From NCBI GenBank assembly GCA_900313015.1, contig OMPR01000009.1, positions 1 through 64,000 of the forward strand: a stretch of 64,000 nucleotides of DNA, in the 5' to 3' direction. Below, piece after piece: positions 16,091-24,111 of this stretch; the stretch's first letter is position 1; each line of letters begins with the position of its first letter. Source of the DNA: Rhodobacteraceae bacterium EL53 (GTDB lineage: Bacteria; Pseudomonadota; Alphaproteobacteria; Rhodobacterales; Rhodobacteraceae). The position numbers and the translations under genes are program-made. The notes beneath the pieces are model-generated. The model saw only the letters and a program-made list of their open reading frames with translations. It ran no database searches and was not told the origin of the DNA.

Positions 16091-16795
16091 ATGAAAACTG
16101 TATCTCGTGCCGTGAACTTAGGGCTTTTGCACCAGCATCTTCGAAGTTGCGGTTTTGATGTAGCAGAGGTGGAAGACCCTGCGAAAGTTTTAGACTTAAC
16201 TCAAAACATAGGTAAGCGGTACCTGACGCCGTTTTCTTCCCCAGAACACAATGACTTCACTCAGAAAACAGCGCTTTGGTTGGTTGGTTGGCAAGGTGAT
16301 GAACCTGCATTCATGGGGTGCGCTCGTCTGGAGGACCTCGGGGATGAGGGGATTTCATCTTACTGGGGGCGAAGCTTCGGTCGCGCATATGGTGGCGTAA
16401 GAGCTGGGCCAGTCATTCGTGGTGTGCGTCGAGATATTGAACGAGGTTTTTCAGGAAGGGTAGTTTACTTTGGCGATCTCTTTGTAAACCCTAGGGTGCG
16501 TGGGTCGCGTAAAGCGCTTAGGTCGTTTGTTGCACTGGGCCATCTTTCGGTTTCCTTAAAATGGGATCCAGATTGGACATATTGTTTTGTTCGCGAACGT
16601 GATGTGTTGAGAGGTGCTTCTGCTAACTATGGCTTTACTCAAGTTTACCCGTCTCCCTTTGAATGGGTTGATGAGCCTCCAGCGCCACGGGACCGATCTG
16701 AATGGCTGGCTACGTTACCAAGGCAAAGTCTAGATGAATCTGTCGAGGCTGTAGTCCGTACGATTTCGAAAGACTTGTCATTAGGCCATAAGTAA
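16091..16795 (+). CDS. GNAT-like protein of unknown substrate
   Basis: This 234-residue protein resembles a GNAT acyltransferase. The segment from YFGDLFVNPRVRGSRKALR (about 120-138) looks like GNAT motif A, where the pantetheine loop binds acyl-CoA, and ANYGFTQVYP (about 178-188) like motif B. No signal or membrane segment is present. I could not match the residues conserved in LuxI-type AHL synthases, so that role is not supported. The start has GAGGAAACA upstream. Its last 15 bases overlap the 3' end of the convergent HTH gene. The codon use is more AT-rich than the core block, which suggests transfer. Confidence 0.5.
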   Translation: MKTVSRAVNLGLLHQHLRSCGFDVAEVEDPAKVLDLTQNIGKRYLTPFSSPEHNDFTQKTALWLVGWQGDEPAFMGCARLEDLGDEGISSYWGRSFGRAYGGVRAGPVIRGVRRDIERGFSGRVVYFGDLFVNPRVRGSRKALRSFVALGHLSVSLKWDPDWTYCFVRERDVLRGASANYGFTQVYPSPFEWVDEPPAPRDRSEWLATLPRQSLDESVEAVVRTISKDLSLGHK

Positions 16796-17515
16796 AGAGA
16801 AGTTCAAAATGGTTCTCTTTCCGCCCTGATCATCTACTGCAACTAGTACACGAAGGAATTCCATCTTTACTAATACCGGGTGGTTGGGCATTTGGACATT
16901 GAGTTCCTCGATTGTCACCAAATACCCCCGCTCGTTAGCTTCGCGATAATCTTGGAGCCATCGTTTCTTCAGGGGTTCATCAGGAACCGTGATGAGGGCT
17001 TGCTGGAGCAAATGCCTGTCGTTACTGCCTATTGTAATTGCTGATAAACTTCGTGAACCCACTGCTATGACTGTTAGATGATCCTCACGGATTTCGGGTG
17101 CGGTGTATTGGTCGCATTGATCCATAACCTGATGAAACCCTTCGAGTTTGCCACCCGATTTTGCGTATAGGCGCAAGAGGCCATCAGCTGACACTCTCAC
17201 ATTTGGAAGGGAGGCTTGCGAATGAAGCGCGTTTGTTATGTGTTGGACAAGAGCCTGAGAAGATTCCCGGTCACGCTCAATATTTGTCGGCGGCGCATTT
17301 CCAGCAAGGTAGTCCAAGCTAACGCCCAGAAGTCTTGCAACACGTGCCATTCCAAAAAGCCCAGGGCCGGTTTGAGAAATGTCCAAGCCTTCATCGTTCA
17401 GGGTGTTGTAGAGGGTTTTCCCTAGGCCAGCATCCACTGAAAGGGCCCAGATTTTATCTTTGTATTGCTCAGAAGATTGTATGGCAGTGCCAAGTCGTTT
17501 GCGGAAACCACGCAT
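16781..17515 (-). CDS. Helix-turn-helix (repressor-like) protein
   Basis: This 244-residue protein begins with an XRE/phage-repressor-like HTH region (about 3-75, with SVDAGLGKTLYNTLNDEG and MARVARLLGVSLDYLAGN, the usual end of such domains). The C-terminal two thirds has no recognisable domain; no catalytic LexA-type Ser/Lys pair was identified. A perfect 18-bp palindrome lies 10 bp before the start and overlaps the AGGA ribosome site, which is what an autorepressor would need. It is convergent and overlaps the GNAT-like gene by 15 bp. Confidence 0.55.
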   Translation of the reverse strand: MRGFRKRLGTAIQSSEQYKDKIWALSVDAGLGKTLYNTLNDEGLDISQTGPGLFGMARVARLLGVSLDYLAGNAPPTNIERDRESSQALVQHITNALHSQASLPNVRVSADGLLRLYAKSGGKLEGFHQVMDQCDQYTAPEIREDHLTVIAVGSRSLSAITIGSNDRHLLQQALITVPDEPLKKRWLQDYREANERGYLVTIEELNVQMPNHPVLVKMEFLRVLVAVDDQGGKRTILNFSLLMA

Positions 17516-17524
17516 AAAATCACC

Positions 17525-17542
17525 ATTCCTAAATTTAGGAAT
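17525..17542. promoter_or_regulatory. Palindromic operator candidate before the HTH gene
   Basis: ATTCCTAAATTTAGGAAT is a perfect 18-bp palindrome. It ends next to the start of the HTH protein and contains its likely ribosome site. Autoregulation is inferred. Confidence 0.6.
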
Positions 17543-17826
17543 ATTTGGTGCTGTTCTTGGTGCATATTGTCAAGAATTTTTACTCATGGTTGTGTAAATT
17601 GAGGTGCTTATAAGGGGGGATTACCGGATCAGCTCCCCGCTCAAGCAAAATTTACTGTTCCAATTAAGAAAACCCCAGTGTCGCGTTAGGACACATATAA
17701 GGTCGGTTCACGAAAGCCTATTTGCACCAATCAAAAATTGAAACCTCAAAGATCTTTTGTCATCTTTCCAAGGGCTTCGATAAATGTAATATTCGCAGAA
17801 GTTGAACTTAAGGATCTGTTGACTTT

Positions 17827-19401
17827 ATGTGTAAACAGTTAGTTTCTTGCCTCGCAGCGCAAGGTATCAATAAACTAAGATTGATGTTTCTATTTTTTCT
17901 GAGTGCGGCTGTTTTGTCAGGGTGTGGTCCTTCAGTACGGGAATTTGAGAAAACTGTAACGCGATCGATTACAGCGCCGCCGCAAAGTTATTTAGAAAAT
18001 CGTTCAAGGTCGCTGGGCAACCCCGGTGACGACCAATCTGGCGTGCGCATGTTGTCAAACGGGGAGGAAGCCCTCGCTGCCAGATTGCTTTTGACTGCAA
18101 AAGCAGAGCAAACCATTGATGCGCAATACTACTTATTGCATGATGACCCGACCGGTCACCTATTTGTATCTAGTCTGCTCCGAGCCGCAGATCGCGGAGT
18201 TAGGGTGCGGCTTCTCTTAGATGATATGGCCACTTCGGGTTATGACAAAATGACCGCTGCACTCGATCTGCATCCGAACTTGGAAATAAGACTTTTCAAT
18301 CCGTTTTGGCGAGAAAAAGGAAAGGTTATTAACGCTTTAACTGAATTTGAACGTGTGAATCGGCGGATGCACAACAAATCGATGACTTTCGATAATGCCT
18401 TCACAATCGTTGGTGGTCGAAACATTGGGGCGGAGTACTTTCTTGCCAACGATACAAGCAACTACAAGGATCTTGATGTTCTTGCTACAGGTCCCGTTGT
18501 CCGTGAGGTCTCTGATAGTTTCGACGAGTACTGGAATAGTCGTTTCGCTATTCCAGCACGTGTTGTTACTGGCGAACCCGAAGGTTTAGCTCTGGTTGAG
18601 GTGCGTATGCGACTGCGACAGTTGGAAGAGGATGCCCTCCAGACCGAGTTTGCAGAAGCTTTGGTTAAATCCGCCAGCACCGCATTTGCACGTGAGAATT
18701 TTAGGGTGGAGTGGGTGTCAGCAAAGGTATACGCCGATCCGGTCTCAAAAATCGCCCGCGAAAACGAAGAGAATGAGATTCTTGCCCGACAATTGCTGCC
18801 TTATTTTGAGAATGCATCGAAGGAAGTGCACATTATCTCTGCCTATTTCGTACCACTCAACAGCGGTGTAAAATGGCTTTCTGAACTTGAGGAACGCGGC
18901 GTAGATGTTGAAGTCATAACTAACTCGATCACGTCTAACGATGTTGCGGTAGTTTATGCTCACTACGCTAAAAAACGCAAAGAACTGCTGCGCGCAGGAG
19001 TTGAGCTGTACGAACTTCGGCCGGATGCGGACCAACGTGAGAAATTGGGGGTCAACTGGGAAACCACTCGATCTGGTCTGCACACCAAAGCTTTTACAAT
19101 CGATGACCGGTATCTCTTTGTAGGATCGTTCAATTTTGATCCAAGGTCAGTCAGGATCAATACAGAAATGGGCATTGTCATCGACTCTCCACGCTTGGTC
19201 TCGCGGACAATTGGTGAGTTGGAAGAAGCGTTGCCAAGAAATACGTATCAACTGAAATTGACCGAAAAAGATCGAATTATCTGGCTGACCGAACGAGATG
19301 ACAAGGCGACATCTTTGTTTCGGGGGGAGCCAACAGGCTCGTTATTTCAGCATATCTGGGCCGGTTTTCTAGGAATCCTCCCTATTGGACCTCAACTTTG
19401 A
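17827..19401 (+). CDS. Phospholipase D family lipoprotein (cardiolipin synthase-like)
   Basis: This 524-residue protein has two HKD motifs, HNKSMTFD from His182 and HTKAFTIDD from His419, each followed by a G-N or G-S-F-N segment, which together form one PLD active site. The N-terminus has a hydrophobic stretch ending in the lipobox LSGC, so it is probably a lipoprotein. The pattern resembles ClsC/YmdC-type phosphatidyltransferases, which make cardiolipin; other PLD-fold phospholipases remain possible. The ATG at 17827 has AAGGA about 12 nt upstream; an ATG at 17884 also keeps the lipobox but has no ribosome site. It stands alone, with AT-rich codon use. Confidence 0.85.
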   Translation: MCKQLVSCLAAQGINKLRLMFLFFLSAAVLSGCGPSVREFEKTVTRSITAPPQSYLENRSRSLGNPGDDQSGVRMLSNGEEALAARLLLTAKAEQTIDAQYYLLHDDPTGHLFVSSLLRAADRGVRVRLLLDDMATSGYDKMTAALDLHPNLEIRLFNPFWREKGKVINALTEFERVNRRMHNKSMTFDNAFTIVGGRNIGAEYFLANDTSNYKDLDVLATGPVVREVSDSFDEYWNSRFAIPARVVTGEPEGLALVEVRMRLRQLEEDALQTEFAEALVKSASTAFARENFRVEWVSAKVYADPVSKIARENEENEILARQLLPYFENASKEVHIISAYFVPLNSGVKWLSELEERGVDVEVITNSITSNDVAVVYAHYAKKRKELLRAGVELYELRPDADQREKLGVNWETTRSGLHTKAFTIDDRYLFVGSFNFDPRSVRINTEMGIVIDSPRLVSRTIGELEEALPRNTYQLKLTEKDRIIWLTERDDKATSLFRGEPTGSLFQHIWAGFLGILPIGPQL

Positions 19402-19572
19402 GTAACTTACCAATATTTTGAATAATCAGCCCGTTTCATCCAGCTGGACCGCCCGATGTGAACGATCCAGTTTGTATGTTGGTGCATCGTTGGCCTAGGT
19501 TTCGTTAGGACGATGGTTGTTTGAGTGAGTAGACTCTAGCGGCCTTGGCGGATTGCCGCATTAACTGGCAAC

Positions 19573-19893
19573 CTAATCGCTGTCGCTGTGCGGTTTGAAG
19601 GAAGGTGGAGAATAGGTGATACTACCATCTCCTTCCACTTCAGGGCGAGCCAGCTTGTTAGCACGGCGGATCCAGTTTGCGATCATTTCGATCTGAGTGT
19701 TGCCGCTTGCCGTGACCTCGAACACCGTGATGCGCCACCCTGGCTGATCATCAATGGGTTTGTCTGGCTCTGGAAAGATGATTTTGCCACCATCAGTGGT
19801 TTTGGCGGCATGTATGATGGCGTGGGCTTGCGCAACAGGCGTAAAATTGGTGACGGTTTCTAGAAAGGCGCGCAGGTCGGGACTATCGGTCAT
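19573..19893 (-). CDS. Hypothetical protein, 106 residues
   Basis: The frame starts MTDSPDLRAFLETV and has protein-like composition, with no signal or membrane segment. I recognise no family. It has no clear ribosome site. It lies in a poorly coding stretch between the PLD gene and the molybdopterin gene; it may be a small real gene or a remnant. Confidence 0.4.
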   Translation of the reverse strand: MTDSPDLRAFLETVTNFTPVAQAHAIIHAAKTTDGGKIIFPEPDKPIDDQPGWRITVFEVTASGNTQIEMIANWIRRANKLARPEVEGDGSITYSPPSFKPHSDSD

Positions 19894-20693
19894 TTTAAAG
19901 CTTACACTATTGAGAAGAATAGGCAGGGATCGCGTAACGCGAACTCTGGCAAAGAATAATACGATTTAGACAATGAAGGACGTCGTGCGGAGTGTCCAGT
20001 TAGGCGAGCAGAGACTTCGGGCCAGTGATGCAGTTTTTTCAATTCGGTGGGATGCGCATAGATGAATGCAGGGCGCTCTTTCACATGATGGGAAAGAGCG
20101 TTGCGGTCAAGGCTAACAGTTTGACCATACTCTTCTTTCTGCGTGATCCGATTACTGATCGAAGGGTCCGGCAGTGGGTGTTTGGGCTCGTCAACTAATC
20201 GACGCGGCCATTTTGGACGCCTTCAGTGCTGCTAAGATTGGCCCCTGTGATCTGATTGAGTTGGTCAATCCTGTGCCATCTGGTTTCAAGAGCTTTGGTT
20301 GTATGAGGCAGCGCCTGATCATTGAAAACCCACACAACAGATGCGACATCGTCGATGGGTTCCATGGCCGACCAGCTGGCTTTCGATAGATCAATTCGAA
20401 CATTGAACGTTCTGTGTAACTTCAATAGCGAATGTGTGTCCATCCAAACGGGCTCGTCGCCTCCAACTGAGCAGTTCGTGTTTAGCCTCAGCAAAATCGT
20501 CGAGTGGCACGCAAAGCCTCAACAGGGCGTCTATTGCGAGCGATACAATCAAACGGCTCAAGGTGAGTGGCTCGATGGTCCAGCTAGTAAACAATCAAGA
20601 CGTCCCAGAAGCAGGCTATGGGGTGTTTTCGGGAGTTAGTTCGCCTAACCCCAGTTTGTTAGCAGCGCAATTGCGAAAAATTGAAACTGGAAA
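19894..20693. other. Poorly coding stretch with gene fragments
   Basis: About 800 bases hold no intact gene. Two minus-strand frames, 20391-20594 and 20195-20494, are protein-like, overlap and are offset in frame. They could be pieces of one broken gene. Confidence 0.4.
20195..20594 (-). pseudogene. Possible frameshifted gene remnant
   Basis: A minus-strand frame ending at 20391 begins FTSWTIEPLTLSRL and contains DDFAEAKHELLSW. A second frame, shifted by one base (20195-20494), continues with WMDTHSLLKLHRTFNV and IDDVASVVWVFNDQA. Joining them in the overlap would give about 130 residues. No family is recognised, so the call rests only on composition. Confidence 0.2.
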
Positions 20694-20723
20694 AATCTTG
20701 CGGTTGTAAGCAACCGCAAGATT
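20694..20723 (-). terminator. Terminator of the molybdopterin oxidoreductase gene
   Basis: A 13-bp perfect stem (AATCTTGCGGTTG with CAACCGCAAGATT, 4-nt loop) is followed on the minus strand by TTTTT. It lies 27 bases past the stop at 20750. Confidence 0.9.
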
Positions 20724-20749
20724 GAAGCCTTGGCAGTTCCGAAACGAAA

Positions 20750-22840
20750 CTACGCAAGGGCAAGGGCGACAGATACTCCATTGAAAGCAGCGTTGCCGCT
20801 CACAGGATCGACACGGGTGTCATCTGTCAAATCGTTGATTGAGACAGTTTGAACACGCGTTGCCGCATCAAGTTGCCCCTTTTCCTGCCCCCATCCTTGG
20901 GGGATAGAAACAACGCCCGGCGCCATTGCCGAGGTCAGTTCTACGGGTAGGACGATTGTTCCAACGCGAGCTGACACTTGAACGCTGTCACTATCGCTTA
21001 TGCCAAGATTTCTGGCGTCCTGAGGGTGAATTTGAAGCGTGCAACGATTCCGCCCCTTGACGAGTCGTGCACTGTTTTGCGTCCAACTGTTGTGACTGCG
21101 CGCTTGGCGACGGCCGATCATGATAAAGGGACGTTCTGGATCTTGTACATCGCCTTGTGCCAGAAGCCGTGGCAGATCGTCCAAAAAGACTTTAGGCGCG
21201 AGCACTATTCGACCTTCTGGCGTTTCCAGGCGGGTGCTTAGGTTGGGCACCAATGGCCCTAGATCAACGGATCCTTGTGTGGCTTCAAGTTTTGGTATTG
21301 TCACGTCGTCTGCATGGAAGCCACGGGCCAACAAAGCAGTGAGAACCTGCTCTGGTGCCGGACCAATGGTGTTGGCCCCCATCAGTTTCGCCTGCAGTCT
21401 GGCAATGATCTCCCATTCTTGGGGATTATTGTTTGGCGGAGCAAACACGGCTGGTGCATAGGCGGCTGTGTTCCTAACTGCAAAACTGTGAAATACGATG
21501 TCATAGATCATCTCTTCCAAAGCAACCGTGCCGGGTAGGATAAGATCAGCGTGGCGGGTCGTGTCGTTTAGATGGATGTCGATGGACATCACGAAATCCA
21601 ACTTCTCCATTGCCCGATCAATACGGCGTCCGTTCGGGGCAGTTAAAACGGGGTTGCCAGCCACAGTGACCAACGCTTTGATTTGGCCTTCTCCTGAGGT
21701 TTCCATTTCTTCGGCCATCACAGAAACTGGAAACTCTCCGTTATAGAGCGGTAGGCCAGACACCCGAGACCGGCGTTCAGGATAGCTGCGCGCTTTGCCC
21801 TTGCGTGATGTCATTCCAACATAATCTAGGGCAGGGGTGGTAAACATCGCTCCGCCTTGGGAGTCAAAGTTCCCGGTGATAATGTTTAGAACGTTGGTGG
21901 CCCATTGGCAGAGACTTCCAAAACTTTGGGTCGACGCCCCCATTCGTGAATAACACACCGCGCTTTCGGCTTGAGCGAACGCGCGCGCAAGATTGCGGAT
22001 AGTGTCCGCATCAATACCTGTGGATTTGGCGGCATGGTCCGGGGTGAACGGGGCGACTTCCGTACGCAGTACGTCGATGCCATCAATTAGGGGGGCTAAG
22101 TGATCAGTATGCTCTAGCCCTTCGGCAAGAATAACGTGGATCATTGCCAAAAGCAGGTTTGCGTCAGTTTCTGGACGGATAAAGTGGTGGTCGTCTGCTA
22201 TTTCAGCCGTTTCAGTGCGACGCGGATCGATGACAACAACGCGCCCACCGCGAGCTTGAAGCTCTTCTATCCGTCGGCCAAACCCCGGAGCTGTCATCAT
22301 TGATCCGTTCGAAATCAGAGGATTGCCACCAATGATCACCATGAAATCAGTCCGGTCGATATCTGGAATAGGGATCAACATGGGATGGCCCAGCATATGG
22401 ATCGACGCCACATGATGCGGGATCTGATCAGCGGTCGCAGAGCTGTAACGGTTGCTGGTGCCAATCGCTTTGACCAGGCCCGGCAAGTTCATCAAATTAC
22501 CAAATTTGTGGGCATTGGGATTGCCTAAATAAACGCCGACAGCATCACGCCCATGGGCATCTTGAACGGCTCGGATCTGCTCAGCGGCGAAATCTAATGC
22601 GTCTTCCCACTCAACCTCAACAAACGCGCCATCAATTTTTTGCAAAGGTTTGGTTATCCGGTCAGGGTCAGTACGGAAATCTTGCAATGCAACGGCTTTG
22701 GGGCAGATATGGCCGCGTGACAAGGGATCATCTGGATCCGCCTTTATAGACAAGACTTGATCCCCATCATGGGTGATGATCAGGCCGCACATGGCCTCGC
22801 AGATATTGCAGGTGCGATGTTGTGTTTGCGGCTCTTGCAT
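20750..22840 (-). CDS. Molybdopterin-dependent oxidoreductase
   Basis: This 696-residue protein has an N-terminal 4Fe-4S motif with Cys at 11, 14, 18 and 46 (CNICEAMC and HICPKA), then the domains that bind bis-MGD, ending in the molydopterin dinucleotide-binding domain (about 575-690, with RQARSHNSWTQNSARL). It resembles formate dehydrogenase/nitrate reductase family members, but the place where formate dehydrogenases carry Cys or Sec reads SATADQIPHH, without Cys. The metal ligand and substrate are thus open. The ATG at 22840 has GAGGA 4 nt upstream; a 23-codon longer form is unlikely. No signal peptide is seen, so it is cytoplasmic. It lies behind the Liv operon terminator and has its own terminator. 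Confidence 0.85.
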   Translation of the reverse strand: MQEPQTQHRTCNICEAMCGLIITHDGDQVLSIKADPDDPLSRGHICPKAVALQDFRTDPDRITKPLQKIDGAFVEVEWEDALDFAAEQIRAVQDAHGRDAVGVYLGNPNAHKFGNLMNLPGLVKAIGTSNRYSSATADQIPHHVASIHMLGHPMLIPIPDIDRTDFMVIIGGNPLISNGSMMTAPGFGRRIEELQARGGRVVVIDPRRTETAEIADDHHFIRPETDANLLLAMIHVILAEGLEHTDHLAPLIDGIDVLRTEVAPFTPDHAAKSTGIDADTIRNLARAFAQAESAVCYSRMGASTQSFGSLCQWATNVLNIITGNFDSQGGAMFTTPALDYVGMTSRKGKARSYPERRSRVSGLPLYNGEFPVSVMAEEMETSGEGQIKALVTVAGNPVLTAPNGRRIDRAMEKLDFVMSIDIHLNDTTRHADLILPGTVALEEMIYDIVFHSFAVRNTAAYAPAVFAPPNNNPQEWEIIARLQAKLMGANTIGPAPEQVLTALLARGFHADDVTIPKLEATQGSVDLGPLVPNLSTRLETPEGRIVLAPKVFLDDLPRLLAQGDVQDPERPFIMIGRRQARSHNSWTQNSARLVKGRNRCTLQIHPQDARNLGISDSDSVQVSARVGTIVLPVELTSAMAPGVVSIPQGWGQEKGQLDAATRVQTVSINDLTDDTRVDPVSGNAAFNGVSVALALA

Positions 22841-22882
22841 GGGGTCCTCGCGGGGAAATAGCTGGGATAAGAGATAAAAAAA

Positions 22883-22907
22883 GGGCGCCCGAAACAGTCG
22901 GGCGCCC
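22883..22907 (-). terminator. Terminator of the Liv-type operon
   Basis: A 10-bp perfect stem (GGGCGCCCGA with TCGGGCGCCC, loop AACAG) is followed on the minus strand by seven T. It lies 15 bases past the stop of the binding-protein gene and separates the operon from the molybdopterin gene. Confidence 0.93.
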
Positions 22908-22921
22908 AATCTATTTACGGC

Positions 22922-24082
22922 TTATTCTTCGTGGACTTTCTTCCAGTTCCCATCTTGGACAACAGAAACATAGACGGTGTCCGCCCCCTGATGATCTTCG
23001 GGTCCAAAATCGATATAGTTGCCCACCAGCTCATCCTCATACTTGAGGCTTTCCATCGCTGCGATAAAGCTGTCGTGAGTCAGGTCTGGGCCTGCGGCTT
23101 CAAGTGCGCGCACCATGAGTGCGGCCGAGGCATAGCCCAGCATTGCGAAACCCACCGGGTCTTCGCCATTGGCTGCTTTGTATTCCTCGATAAACGCTTT
23201 TGGGGCGGCCTCATCAGCACGGGCCCAAAGATCCTGCCAACTGGCCGCGGCATAAAGCCCCTCAGTCACGCCACCCGGTACCTTGGCAATCACGGTCAGG
23301 AAGCCGGCCGAGGTGTTCATGAACTTCATGTCGCTCAGGCCCATCTTCTTGGCAGTGCCCACAACGGTAATGCTCTGACGCACAGTCAGCGCCATGGAAA
23401 CGATGTCACAACCTTCGGATTTCAGTTTGGACAGCGAGCCGACGAAATCGGACTCATCAGGTTTATGAGTGGTTTCGGCCGCAAAGGAAATGCCAGCTTC
23501 TTTGGCGCCTTCTTTCGATCCCTCAAGGATTTCTTTACCGAAATCTGTCGGCAAGTACATGGTGCAAACATTTTTCGCGTCGAATTCACCCGCCAAGAAT
23601 TTCACGCCGATACGGGCCTGTTCGAAATAATCCGCAAAAGAGACGAACTTGTTGCGCACCGGTTCCTGTAGCATCTGACGTGCTGCGGACAGCGGGGCAA
23701 CGTTGGGAATGCCCTTGGGATCCAGCAGTTTAAAACCGGCTAGGTTCATCGGGGTGCCAAGGCTCTGAAGCATGGCGAAAACTTTGTCGCGGTTCAAAAG
23801 CTTGTTATAGCCCTGCATTGCACGCGGCATCTGGTAACCATTGTCCTCGACGATGAATTTGATCTGGCGCCCATGGACGCCACCAGCGGCGTTCACCTTG
23901 TCAAAATAGAGGTTTGCCCCTTTGGTGGCTGGAACCCCAACAGCCGCAAACACGCCAGATAGATCATTGACCGACCCGATGGTCACTTCGGTATCGGAGA
24001 CACCCTGCGTATCCGCCTGCGCCAGCGTCGCTGCTGCCGTCAGGGCGGTGGCTGTCGCCAGCCGTTTGATAAGTGTTTTCAT
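22922..24082 (-). CDS. Periplasmic binding protein of a branched-chain amino acid-type ABC transporter
   Basis: This 386-residue protein has a signal peptide (1-23, ending TLAQA) and the LivK/type-1 periplasmic binding fold (VTIGSVNDLSGVFAAVG at the start, FIVEDNGYQMPRAMQGYNKL). It should deliver the ligand to the LivHMGF transporter encoded upstream. Because the operon has an acyl-CoA ligase, the ligand may be a carboxylic acid rather than an amino acid; this is inference. The ribosome site is GGGAGGAAACAC-ATG. It is the last gene of the operon, before a strong terminator. Confidence 0.9.
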   Translation of the reverse strand: MKTLIKRLATATALTAAATLAQADTQGVSDTEVTIGSVNDLSGVFAAVGVPATKGANLYFDKVNAAGGVHGRQIKFIVEDNGYQMPRAMQGYNKLLNRDKVFAMLQSLGTPMNLAGFKLLDPKGIPNVAPLSAARQMLQEPVRNKFVSFADYFEQARIGVKFLAGEFDAKNVCTMYLPTDFGKEILEGSKEGAKEAGISFAAETTHKPDESDFVGSLSKLKSEGCDIVSMALTVRQSITVVGTAKKMGLSDMKFMNTSAGFLTVIAKVPGGVTEGLYAAASWQDLWARADEAAPKAFIEEYKAANGEDPVGFAMLGYASAALMVRALEAAGPDLTHDSFIAAMESLKYEDELVGNYIDFGPEDHQGADTVYVSVVQDGNWKKVHEE

Positions 24083-24111
24083 GTGTTTCCTCCCTATGGA
24101 ACCTTTTTGTT

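Noticed and set aside
16091-16795. LuxI-type acyl-homoserine lactone synthase
   Set aside because: The size and a GNAT-like fold are suggestive, but the Arg/Trp/Glu/Asp pattern conserved in LuxI proteins could not be matched.
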